From contig JACCVY010000247.1 in assembly GCA_013697915.1 (NCBI GenBank), forward strand, positions 62,001-126,000: a stretch of 64,000 nucleotides of DNA, written 5' to 3'. The stretch is from Blastocatellia bacterium. Lineage in GTDB: Bacteria > Acidobacteriota > Blastocatellia > Pyrinomonadales > Pyrinomonadaceae. Below the pieces are notes generated by a model. The model was not told the origin of the DNA. It worked only from the letters and a program-made list of their open reading frames with translations, and ran no database searches. A program made the translations under genes and the position numbers. Positions 48,352 through 57,264 of this stretch are shown in pieces (position 1 is the first letter of the stretch; each line of letters begins with the position of its first letter).

Positions 48352-48504
48352 GTTTTGAATTTCGAATTTCGGATTTGTCAGAGCATACGTCTTAGAATCA
48401 AGACGATTAGGAAAATGAAGAGGCCCACCAGTGCCGGTGCAAATGAGAACAGCAGCATCCACACCGGCTCGCGCTTAAATGAAAACTTGATGAACATGGA
48501 TCAT

Positions 48505-48641
48505 GGGCGGGGGCATGCCCGCCTTCCTGACCTCGAGACTATGCAACTTGCGATGTGGCTTCTAACCTGGACGCTCTTCGCCGGCTCTAAGGAATTCATT
48601 CTAAAAACCTCGGTCGGGAAGGGGGCATGCCCCCGCTCTTT
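48505..48641. repeat. REP-like inverted repeat, family GGGGGYAWRCCCRCCTTCC, copy 2
   Basis: gggcgggggcatgcccgccttcctgacctcgagact ... ggtcgggaagggggcatgcccccgctctttt. Confidence 0.9.
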
Positions 48642-49288
48642 TCTTGGACCGCCGCCATCATCTTTTGAAACACTTCCTCGATCGACAACCCGGTTGAGTC
48701 AACCACGATCGCGTCGTTGGCAACTTTCAGCGGCGAATCCGCGCGCGTCTCGTCGCGGCGATCTCTTTCCGCCATGTCGGCAAAAGTTTCTTCGAACTTT
48801 ACGTTTGGATCCTGGGCACGTTCTTCGTTGAAGCGTCTTTTCGCTCGCTCCTGCGCCACGGCAGTCAGAAAAAACTTGATGTCTGCGTCAGGAAAAACCA
48901 CGGTGCCGATGTCGCGCCCGTTCATCACCGCGCCACGCCGGCCCAGCTCGCGCTGTCGCTTGACCATGGCGCGCCGCACTTGCGGGATGGTTGACACAAT
49001 CGACGACATTTCGGTTACTTCTTCGCTGCGTATCTCGTCTGTCACGTCGCGGCCTTCGAGCGTGACTTTCAGCGCATCGGGATCGCCGGCCAAATCAATA
49101 TCCACCCGTTCCGCCAATGACCCAACCGCCAAATCATCTTTTGAATTAACGCTGGATTCCATCACCGCCAGCGCCACCGCGCGGTACATCGAACCCGTAT
49201 CGATGTAAAGCAGGTTCAGCGCGCCCGCCAGCATGCGGCCCAGCGTCGACTTGCCCGCCCCGGATGGTCCATCAATGGCAATGATCAT
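48596..49288 (-). CDS. cmk: cytidylate kinase; C-terminal tail encoded by REP-like arm
   Basis: IIAIDGPSGAGKSTLGRMLA, LYIDTGSMYRAVAL, GRDIGTVVFPDADIKFFLTA; tail KSGGMPPSRPRFLE*. Confidence 0.95.
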   Translation of the reverse strand: MIIAIDGPSGAGKSTLGRMLAGALNLLYIDTGSMYRAVALAVMESSVNSKDDLAVGSLAERVDIDLAGDPDALKVTLEGRDVTDEIRSEEVTEMSSIVSTIPQVRRAMVKRQRELGRRGAVMNGRDIGTVVFPDADIKFFLTAVAQERAKRRFNEERAQDPNVKFEETFADMAERDRRDETRADSPLKVANDAIVVDSTGLSIEEVFQKMMAAVQEKSGGMPPSRPRFLE

Positions 49289-49294
49289 AAAAAC

Positions 49295-49326
49295 GTCAGT
49301 TGTCAGTGGTTCGTAGTCAGTGGTTT
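49295..49326. repeat. heptameric tandem array GTCAGTT/GTCAGTG (single arm)
   Basis: gtcagtt|gtcagtg|gttcgta|gtcagtg|gttta fills the 36-bp gap between the cmk start and hemW stop. Confidence 0.85.
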
Positions 49327-50461
49327 ACACAAACGCTGCAAACACTTCGTTCGATAGCAACGCGCCGGCGCGCGTCAGCTTCAACAAATCGCCGTCAAAC
49401 TCAATCAAGCCCGCCTGCTGAAAATTCTCCAGATCGTTCGCATGCGCAGCGCCCAGATCAACTCCGAACAACTCTTTGAATTTGCCGGTTCTAACCCCGG
49501 CCATCATGCGCATGCCGAGAAACACGGCTTCAGCGCGACGGTCAGCTTCGGTCAGCCTGCGATCTTCCACGAGCGGCGAAGCGTTACGTTCCACCATTGC
49601 CACATACTTTGCCAGATCGCGTTCATTGGCCCAGCGCCGCGACTCGCCGTCAAAAGAGTGCGCGGAACAACCAAAGCCATAATACGGCGCGCTCGTCCAG
49701 TACTTGGTGTTGTGCCGCGATTCGAATCCTGGCAAACACAAATTCGATATTTCGTAATGTACGTAACCAGCGTCCGCGGCGCGCTCAAGCATCACCCGAT
49801 ACATTTCAGCCGCCAGATCTTCATCCGGCGACTGTTGCAGCCCCGATTTGATGTGGCCCGCGAGCGGCGTTCCCTCATGGACTTCAAGTAAGTAAAAAGA
49901 CAAATGCTCCGGTCTTAACGCGAAAGCTTCATCAAGGTTGTGCAGCCAGGCACTGAGACTTTGTCCGGGCAGGCCTGCAATCAAATCAAAACTTACGTTA
50001 CTAAATCCGGCCTCACGCAAAAGCGAAAACGTGTGACGCGTGTCGGCAACTGTATGTGAACGGCCCAGCCGAGCCAGCTCGCGATCGTCGAACGTTTGCG
50101 CGCCAAAGCTGGCGCGATTGATTCCGAGTTCCCTAAACGCCGCCAGGGATTCACCTGTAACCGTGCCCGGGTTCATCTCCATCGTCACTTCCGCGTGAGA
50201 CGAAACATCAAAACGCTTGCGCACCGCATTCATGAGTCCTTCCAATTGCGCCGGCGAAAGCAGCGATGGAGTGCCGCCGCCAAAGTAGATCGTGTCCACG
50301 GCTTCTGGCGGATCAACTTCGCGCCACAACGCAATCTCGCTGATGACGCTCGCGACGTAGCGCTCTGCAAGTGCAGACTCGTACAACCCCGTTGCAAAGT
50401 CACAATACGAACAGCGCGAACGACAAAACGGAATGTGAATGTAGATACCGGCTGGCTTCAT
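49325..50461 (-). CDS. hemW: radical SAM heme chaperone HemW (coproporphyrinogen III oxidase-like)
   Basis: GIYIHIPFCRSRCSYCDF, FGGGTPSLL, SFDLIAGLPGQS, GFGCSAHSF. Confidence 0.94.
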   Translation of the reverse strand: MKPAGIYIHIPFCRSRCSYCDFATGLYESALAERYVASVISEIALWREVDPPEAVDTIYFGGGTPSLLSPAQLEGLMNAVRKRFDVSSHAEVTMEMNPGTVTGESLAAFRELGINRASFGAQTFDDRELARLGRSHTVADTRHTFSLLREAGFSNVSFDLIAGLPGQSLSAWLHNLDEAFALRPEHLSFYLLEVHEGTPLAGHIKSGLQQSPDEDLAAEMYRVMLERAADAGYVHYEISNLCLPGFESRHNTKYWTSAPYYGFGCSAHSFDGESRRWANERDLAKYVAMVERNASPLVEDRRLTEADRRAEAVFLGMRMMAGVRTGKFKELFGVDLGAAHANDLENFQQAGLIEFDGDLLKLTRAGALLSNEVFAAFV

Positions 50462-50580
50462 AGTCTCTAGTCCGCAGATTACGCAGATTACGTGGATTCT
50501 TCAAACCCTGACGGCTCAAGACGGTTTGTAGCCCTGGTTTCAACCGCGGCTGGCTGACCTAAACAATTCTAGCTGGCTAA

Positions 50581-50671
50581 CCTCACAGGTTGGGAAGGGT
50601 GGCTTGCCCCCGCTTAGATTGAGAGGCATTCTACGTGAGCGGGGGCAAGCCACCCTTCCCAACCTGTGAGA
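50581..50671. repeat. REP-like inverted repeat, family GGGGGYAWRCCCRCCTTCC, copy 3 (33-bp perfect arms, 23-bp spacer)
   Basis: cctcacaggttgggaagggtggcttgcccccgct (50581-50614) and agcgggggcaagccacccttcccaacctgtgag (50638-50670). Confidence 0.95.
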
Positions 50672-50706
50672 TTTTGTATTTTGAAGGATTCAGACAATGG
50701 GCTTGC

Positions 50707-51978
50707 TTACTTAATGCGATGCAGGCTGCCGTCGCCGCTAATGTTTTTGCTTATGCTGTGCGCGACACCTTCGGCGTCAGCAAACACACGCAGCAAATTT
50801 TCACCGAGTATCTTGCGAATGTCTTTCTCGCTGTAGCCGCGTTTCAAAAGTTCATAGGTGATGTTCGGCAGCATTGAGACGTCTTGCGCGCCTTCGGGAA
50901 AATCCATTGCGCCATCGAAGTCGGCGCCTAAGCCAACGTGATCGATGCCCGCGATCTTCACAATGTAATCAATGTGATCGATCAGTTTGGAGAGCGGCAA
51001 AGGCGGCAACGGATTTGCCGCCTCGAGTTTGTCGCCTTCTTCAGCCAGCCGTTCCGGATCATTCTTGTATTTTTCATTTAGTGAATCCTGCTCGGCTTTC
51101 AAACGTTTGTCCCGCGCCTCGCCTTGCGGGCCAACCGTCGCAGAATCGAGGAAGTAGCTATAGAAATTCACCTGAACTACCCCATCGTTTTTTGCAATGC
51201 GCCGCAGCAGATCGTCGGGAATGTTTCGCGGCACGTTGCTGAGCGCGCGAGCCGAAGAATGCGACGCGATGATCGGCGCTTTGGAAACGTCGAGCGCGTC
51301 GCTCATCGTTTCGTCGGAAACGTGGGAAACATCCACCAGCATTCCCAGACGGTTCATCTCGCGCACTACATCTTTGCCAAACTCAGAAAGGCCGTTGTGC
51401 TTGACTTCGCCACGCGCAACATCTCGCGCGGAGTCGGCCCAATCGTTCGTGTTGTTCCACGTCAGCGTCATGTAGCGCACGCCCAGTCGGTGAAACTCGC
51501 GCAAGGTTGCAAGCGAATTCTCAATTGCATGTCCCCCTTCAATGCCCATCAGCGCGGCAATCTTCTTCTGCTTCTTGGCGCGGCGAATGTCAGCTGCAGA
51601 GGTTGCCAGCATTAGATCGTTTGGATGGCGTTCGACGGCGCGATAAACGGAATCGATCATGTCGAGCGTGCGTCGAGCGGCGCCGCCGTGCTCCACATAC
51701 CAGGGCCGCACATACAGCGAAAAGAATTCGGCAGTCATGCCGCCCTGCTTCATGCGCTCAATGCTGGTGCGATAAGGAACCGGCGGCGTGCCGCTGAGAT
51801 CGTAGTCATCGTTCGTCATCGGCGTCGTCACATCGTTGTGCGTGTCGATGACGATCGCGCGCCGGTGAATTGCCAACGCTTTCTGCCAAAGCTTTTCATC
51901 GCGCGGGGTTTGAGCGGAAACCATTGAACCGCAGATTAAAGTCAGAAGTAACAGGCCGCCCGGAACACAAGTTTTCAT
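50707..51978 (-). CDS. membrane dipeptidase (M19 renal dipeptidase family), secreted
   Basis: Signal peptide; VIDTHNDVTTPM, MGIEGGHAIENSLATLREFHRLGVRYMTLTWN, VDVSHVSDETM, HVGLGADFDG. Confidence 0.93.
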   Translation of the reverse strand: MKTCVPGGLLLLTLICGSMVSAQTPRDEKLWQKALAIHRRAIVIDTHNDVTTPMTNDDYDLSGTPPVPYRTSIERMKQGGMTAEFFSLYVRPWYVEHGGAARRTLDMIDSVYRAVERHPNDLMLATSAADIRRAKKQKKIAALMGIEGGHAIENSLATLREFHRLGVRYMTLTWNNTNDWADSARDVARGEVKHNGLSEFGKDVVREMNRLGMLVDVSHVSDETMSDALDVSKAPIIASHSSARALSNVPRNIPDDLLRRIAKNDGVVQVNFYSYFLDSATVGPQGEARDKRLKAEQDSLNEKYKNDPERLAEEGDKLEAANPLPPLPLSKLIDHIDYIVKIAGIDHVGLGADFDGAMDFPEGAQDVSMLPNITYELLKRGYSEKDIRKILGENLLRVFADAEGVAHSISKNISGDGSLHRIK

Positions 51979-51999
51979 TTGATTATCCTCAACCACGGC

Positions 52000-52120
52000 T
52001 CTCGCTCCGTAGGAGCGAGATGTTTATAACACGCGCGCCAATAATGAAGACAAATGCTGCGGCTGTGCCGTCTGATATAGGCGGCAGAGCCATATCCTCA
52101 GGTGTGGCAAGCCACATTCA
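52000..52120. repeat. cluster of three hairpins: TCTCGCTCC-GTA-GGAGCGAGA(TGTTTATAA), GGCTGTGCCG..CGGCAGAGCC, TGTGGC-AA-GCCACA
   Basis: Read directly at 52000-52029, about 52060-52091 and about 52103-52117. Confidence 0.75.
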
Positions 52121-52141
52121 CGCAAAGGCGCCTTTCACGTT

Positions 52142-52933
52142 ATGATCCGCACAATGTCCATCCTGATCGCCGAAGACAACGTGGCCCAGCGCCACTACCT
52201 GAAAGAAATTCTCGAAAAAGAATTTCCGACACACGCGCCCGTGGTTGAAGCTGCCGATGGCGAAGAGACGGTGAAGCTGGCGCTTGAAGGCAAGCCGGAG
52301 CTTTGCATTCTCGACATTCAGATGCCCAAGCTTTCCGGGGTGAAGGCCGCGCGCGCAATCTGGCGCGACTTCCCGACCGCGCGAATAATCTTCTGGACGC
52401 AGTTTCCGCACGAGATCTACATCAACGAAATTCGCAAGATTGTGAAGTCAGTCGATCCGCCTCCGGCTTACGGCTTTATTCATAAAAACAATCCTGAATC
52501 GCGTTTCCTTCGTTTTGTCGCTGCCGTGCTTGAAGACGGCGCGGACATGATCGATCCGGCATTCAAAGATTCCTTCAAACGCCCGCTGCTTACCGAGTTT
52601 GAATCAGAAGCGCTTTACTACCTCGCGCTCGGCTTGTCGAACTGGGCCATCGCGCGCAAGTGTTCGCTAAGTCTGCGCGGCGTCGAGAGTCGTCTCGCCA
52701 CTCTCTATGAAAAACTTTTCATGTCGCTTGCCGAAGGCACCGAGCACGAGGCTTATGAAAAGCTGGCCTACAACGTGCGCACGCGCGCCTTCTTCGAAGC
52801 TTTGCGTCGCGGCTTGCTGAATAATGATGAACTGGAAAAAGCCGCGGAAGATTTAGAGGCCTGGATCGAACGCGATCAGAAAAAGTTTGCAGAAGAGCAA
52901 AAGCGGGAAGAGGCGAAAACGCGGAAACGTTAA
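52142..52933 (+). CDS. response regulator (REC plus putative LuxR-like HTH)
   Basis: MSILIAEDNVAQRHYL, ELCILDIQMPKLSG; EALYYLALGLSNWAIARKCSLSLRGVESRLATLYEKL; overlaps the next ORF by 1 nt (TAATG). Confidence 0.83.
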   Translation: MIRTMSILIAEDNVAQRHYLKEILEKEFPTHAPVVEAADGEETVKLALEGKPELCILDIQMPKLSGVKAARAIWRDFPTARIIFWTQFPHEIYINEIRKIVKSVDPPPAYGFIHKNNPESRFLRFVAAVLEDGADMIDPAFKDSFKRPLLTEFESEALYYLALGLSNWAIARKCSLSLRGVESRLATLYEKLFMSLAEGTEHEAYEKLAYNVRTRAFFEALRRGLLNNDELEKAAEDLEAWIERDQKKFAEEQKREEAKTRKR

Positions 52934-55900
52934 TGTTTGCTCAACGTTCATTGTTCGTCATCTTGCTGCTCTCTGCCATCTGCCTACTGCCTGCTGCTTT
53001 CTCTTCAGCACAAAACGAAGCGGGACAATCACAACCGTCTCCATCGCCATTACCTTCCCCCTCGCCGTTGCCCTCGCCGTCACCGACGCCTCTAACCGGT
53101 CTGCATCAATGGGGCGCGGTAACGCTGTTTCATGGTCTGCCATCGGATCGAGTGCGCGCGATCACGCAAGGACTCGACGGCATGATGTGGTTCGGAACGG
53201 AAGCGGGTCTCGCAAGATTCGATGGTCGTCGCATGCAAACGATCAACGACGCGCAAATGCCGCAGGGTCGAGTACTTTCTCTCTTGACTGATGCGAACGG
53301 CGCGCTTTGGGTGGGAACAGACAACGGCGCGGCGCGTATCTTGAACGGCAGAGTCGATGCGGTGAAAGAGCTTCAAGGCCAGACCATCAATGCGATCATC
53401 GAACCGGAAAACGGCCATCTGCTGATGGCCAGCGAACAAGGCATGGTCTATGAATGCCGCACAAACAGCAGTGCGTTCCAGATAAAACAACTTCTCGCCA
53501 AGCCGCTTGAAAGCGCGGACAAAGACAAGCCCGGCGCTTTACCACTAACGAGTCTCACAATCGCCAACAACAAGCTATTAGTCGGTTCGCTCAGCCGTGG
53601 TTTGCTGGCGATTGAAAACAATTCGGCCACAGAGATGCAGGCGCGGCGGCCGGCCTTTTTTGTGCGCGCGTTGGCCACCGATGCGCGCGGGCAATTGTGG
53701 GTGGGAACCAGGAGCCGGAAAGATCAGCAGGCCTTGCATTCGGAGGATGGCTTTTCAGAAATGGCGAGCGCCGGAACGGTGACGAGAACGGTGGTCGCAT
53801 TGCGTCCCGGCCGCGCTGACGACATGTGGGTAGGAACTGACGGTCGCGGCGTATTCTATTTTCCCGCTTCCAGAAAAAGTGTGAACCTCACGTTTGACGG
53901 CACTGAGGGCGGCCTGCGTTCGGATCATATATTCGCGATCTTTGTCGATCGCGAGGATGTAGTCTGGTTTGGCACCGATCGCGGCGTTAGCCGTTACGAC
54001 CCGAACTCTCCGCGAGTTGAAAATATTGGCGACAACGCGGAAAGCAATTTTGTGCGCACGCTGTATCAAGCTTCCAGCGGTCACGTTTTGGCGGGCACAA
54101 ATCGCGGCTTGTTTGTTTACGATCCGAAGGCCGCGCGTTGGAATTCAATCAGCGACCTTTCGCGCAACATTATTTATTGCATTGCCGAAGACGACGCCGG
54201 GAGATTGCTAATTGGCTCGGCGGCGGGATTCTTCGTCGGTCCAAAACTGACGGGCGACCTGCAGCTCGAATCGCAAACTTTCGCGCGCATCGAGATTAGT
54301 TCCGGCGCGGCCGATGCAATTGGCAGCATTCGCGCGATAGCGCGTTTTCGCGGCGCTACTTATCTCGCCAGCTATGGTCGCGGCCTCGAACGCTTTGCGG
54401 ACAATCGCGTGACCAGCGTCTGGCCCAACGATGCCAACAACAGCCGTGAAATAATCAGTCTGTTTGCTGATGGCGACCTAAGACTATTGCTGGGGACGAG
54501 CAAGGACGGTGTGCTTAGTTTCGACGGCGCACAAGCGAGCAGCGAGCCGGAGTTTGCAAAACTAAACAACATAACCGTGCGCTCGATCACTCAAACAGCA
54601 GCGCAGACACTTTGGTTTGCTACCAGTCGCGGCGTGTTTCTTTGTCGCGCCGGCAACGATTGTGTTGCCGCGGCCACAGGCTATGAAGCACGTTTTTTGC
54701 AGCGAGGGTCAAACGAGAAAGATAACGCCGTGTGGTGCGCGACGACTGCAAGCGGCCTTTTGAAAATCTCACTTGACGACAAACTCGATGCGCCGCTCGT
54801 CTCCCAACTTGATGCCGAGCAGGGCTTGCCTTCGCAGAATGCTTTCACCGTGCTGCCGCTGACGGGAGCGGATGGACGCGCATCATTATTGGTTGGCACC
54901 AGCCGCGGCATTGCGCGTTTCGCACCGGACACTTTCGCGCCCACAGTCTACGCTGCGCGCGTCATTAGCAAACGGGTCCACTCGCCTGCAGAATTGCAGT
55001 CGGGTATTTATCTCGAATACCCGCAGAACGGTTTGTTACTCGATGTAGCAGCCATTAGCAGCCGAACTTTTCCGGAGCAGTTTCAATATGCGTTCACGTT
55101 GACGAATGCAAAAGGCGAACTGATCAAACAGAAAGTTTCGCATGAATCGCAATTCGCGATGGAGAGTTTGTCGCCGGGCAAATATCGCGTGACCGCCCGT
55201 GCTTTCAGCCGGGACCTCGTCTCGTCTGAACCACTGTCATTTGAATTGACGATTGCGAAAGCGCCTTTCCCATGGACCTCAACAGCGCTTGCGATCCTGT
55301 TGACGCTTGCTCTGCTGGCATTGTTTTGGGCGATCGAAGAACGGCGCAGGATCGCAAGAACAAGCGCGGCATTGGTCACCGCAAATCGTGAACTCGCAGA
55401 TGCGCGTTTGAATCTCGCCAACGAAGCCGAGCGCGAACGACGCCGTATTGCTCGGGACCTTCACGATCAAACGCTGGCTGACTTGCGACATCTGATGTTG
55501 ATGAGTGATCAGTCGGTTGCAGACGGACGCCCGTCTCCAGGCGCGGATACGTTGCGCACCGAGATAGAATCCATCTCGCAGGAAGTGCGCCGCATCTGCG
55601 AGGACCTCAGTCCGTCGGTGCTACAAAATGTTGGTTTTGCCGCGGCGCTTGAGTTTGCTTTGTCACATGCGGTGCAGGACGCGCCGGCAGAACGAAAGTT
55701 TGAGTACGAATTTGTCTGCGACGATGCGCTGGAAGAGCAAGTGCAATTAACGCCGAACGTGCAGATGCAAATCTATCGTATCGTGCAGGAGGCCTTGAAC
55801 AACATTTGCCGTCATTCGGGCGCGAGCCGTGTAAAGATGCACGTGGGTGTTACGGCGAACAGCGATTTTGAGTTAACGATCACTGATAATGGTCGGGAGT

Positions 55901-56061
55901 TTGATCCCGCGCGGGAAACGCGCAAGGAAGGTCGGGGTCTGGCAAACATGCGCGCTCGCGCGAGTTTGATCGATGCGAAGATTAGTTGGGAAAAACTGGA
56001 GGGCGCTGGAACTGTTTTTACTTTGCAGCTCAAAAGAGCGGGGGCAAGCCACCCTTCCTGA
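52933..56061 (+). CDS. sensor histidine kinase with two-component regulator propeller, Y_Y_Y-like domain, TM and NarL-type HisKA_3/HATPase; C-terminus encoded by REP-like arm
   Basis: Repeated W-[FV]-G-T propeller blades, ERRRIARDLHDQTLADLRHLMLM, DNGREFDPARETRKEGRGLANMRARA; tail RAGASHPS*. Confidence 0.92.
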   Translation: MFAQRSLFVILLLSAICLLPAAFSSAQNEAGQSQPSPSPLPSPSPLPSPSPTPLTGLHQWGAVTLFHGLPSDRVRAITQGLDGMMWFGTEAGLARFDGRRMQTINDAQMPQGRVLSLLTDANGALWVGTDNGAARILNGRVDAVKELQGQTINAIIEPENGHLLMASEQGMVYECRTNSSAFQIKQLLAKPLESADKDKPGALPLTSLTIANNKLLVGSLSRGLLAIENNSATEMQARRPAFFVRALATDARGQLWVGTRSRKDQQALHSEDGFSEMASAGTVTRTVVALRPGRADDMWVGTDGRGVFYFPASRKSVNLTFDGTEGGLRSDHIFAIFVDREDVVWFGTDRGVSRYDPNSPRVENIGDNAESNFVRTLYQASSGHVLAGTNRGLFVYDPKAARWNSISDLSRNIIYCIAEDDAGRLLIGSAAGFFVGPKLTGDLQLESQTFARIEISSGAADAIGSIRAIARFRGATYLASYGRGLERFADNRVTSVWPNDANNSREIISLFADGDLRLLLGTSKDGVLSFDGAQASSEPEFAKLNNITVRSITQTAAQTLWFATSRGVFLCRAGNDCVAAATGYEARFLQRGSNEKDNAVWCATTASGLLKISLDDKLDAPLVSQLDAEQGLPSQNAFTVLPLTGADGRASLLVGTSRGIARFAPDTFAPTVYAARVISKRVHSPAELQSGIYLEYPQNGLLLDVAAISSRTFPEQFQYAFTLTNAKGELIKQKVSHESQFAMESLSPGKYRVTARAFSRDLVSSEPLSFELTIAKAPFPWTSTALAILLTLALLALFWAIEERRRIARTSAALVTANRELADARLNLANEAERERRRIARDLHDQTLADLRHLMLMSDQSVADGRPSPGADTLRTEIESISQEVRRICEDLSPSVLQNVGFAAALEFALSHAVQDAPAERKFEYEFVCDDALEEQVQLTPNVQMQIYRIVQEALNNICRHSGASRVKMHVGVTANSDFELTITDNGREFDPARETRKEGRGLANMRARASLIDAKISWEKLEGAGTVFTLQLKRAGASHPS

Positions 56062-56247
56062 CTTCGAGACTATTCTAATTGTTAGTGCAGACGAAGCTTG
56101 AGGGACCTTCAGTGAAGAACTAAGCCGCTCTTCCTGACTTCGAGACCATTCTACTTATTGGTGCAGATGAAGGTTGAAGGGCTTTCAGGGAAGAAGAAGT
56201 ATTAACTCAGATTGTCTCAAGGTCAGGAAGGGCGGCTTGCCCCCGCC
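56036..56247. repeat. REP-like inverted repeat, family GGGGGYAWRCCCRCCTTCC, copy 4, with internally duplicated segment of about 76 bp
   Basis: agagcgggggcaagccacccttcctgacttcgagactattcta ... cttcctgacttcgagaccattcta ... ggtcaggaagggcggcttgcccccgcc. Confidence 0.9.
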
Positions 56248-56271
56248 GACTTGAGCTGGGCAAATCGAAAA

Positions 56272-57177
56272 ATGGATAATTCGTTTTTTAATCTCAGTCC
56301 GGAAGTCGAATCAGCGATTTCATCAAAAGAGCCAATCGTTGCGCTTGAGTCAACCGTCATCGCGCACGGCCTTCCACGCCCGCAAAATCTCGCCACGGCG
56401 CGCCGGCTTGAAGAAATTGTTCGCGCAGCAGGCGCAATGCCGGCAACGATTGCGATCCTCGATGGCAAACTCCGGGTTGGACTAACAGAAGAACAAGTTC
56501 GCTTCATCGCTGAAAACAACGACATCAAGAAAGTCAGCATTCGCGATCTGCCAATCGCTGTCGCGCAGAAGTGGAATGGCGCAACGACGGTGGCGACCAC
56601 GAGTTGGATTGCTCAACGCGCCGGCATCGAGGTCTTTGCTACCGGCGGTATTGGTGGCGTACATCGCGGCTCGTTGCCGGATATTTCCGCCGACTTGGCG
56701 GCGCTCGCTTCGACGTCGATCATTGTTGTTTGCTCCGGCGCCAAGATCGTTCTTGACCTGGCCGCGACGCGCGAATGGCTTGAGACCAACGGCATCACAG
56801 TGGTCGGTTACGGCTGCGACGAAATGCCCGCATTCTATTCGCCAGGCAGCGGCTTGCCAGTTGACGTTTCAGTTGATGGTCCATCCGACGTCGCGCAACT
56901 TTTTCGCGCGCAGCAGGGATTGGAGCTGGATCGCGCATTGTTGGTAACTGTTCCAGTGCCCGCGGAATTTGCAGTCCCGGCTGATCAGTTGCAGCAAACG
57001 CTTGCTGCCGCTTTGAAGCAAGCGGAAGCGCAAAGCGTTTCCGGACGGGAGTTAACACCGTTTCTGTTGTCGCGCATGGCCGAAACCAGTAAAGGGGCCA
57101 CGCTGAGAGCCAACATCGCGTTGCTCGAAAACAACGCGCGCGTGGCCGCAGAAATTGCCTACACGCTTTCAGCGTAA
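56272..57177 (+). CDS. psuG: pseudouridine-5'-phosphate glycosidase
   Basis: PIVALESTVIAHGLPRPQNLATARRLE, VFATGGIGGVHRG; start at MDNSFFNLS (the longer ORF begins in a repeat). Confidence 0.94.
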   Translation: MDNSFFNLSPEVESAISSKEPIVALESTVIAHGLPRPQNLATARRLEEIVRAAGAMPATIAILDGKLRVGLTEEQVRFIAENNDIKKVSIRDLPIAVAQKWNGATTVATTSWIAQRAGIEVFATGGIGGVHRGSLPDISADLAALASTSIIVVCSGAKIVLDLAATREWLETNGITVVGYGCDEMPAFYSPGSGLPVDVSVDGPSDVAQLFRAQQGLELDRALLVTVPVPAEFAVPADQLQQTLAAALKQAEAQSVSGRELTPFLLSRMAETSKGATLRANIALLENNARVAAEIAYTLSA

Positions 57178-57264
57178 TAATCCGGGACTGGTTGAGCAGG
57201 ATTAACTGCGAAGCGCGGGGTGTGTTACTCTATGCGCCCAATCATCAAGCAGCAGGAGGAAATC

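Noticed and set aside
56212-56271. N-terminal extension of PsuG (MSQGQEGRLAPADLSWANRK)
   Set aside because: Encoded by a REP-like arm; the natural start is MDNSFF at 56272.
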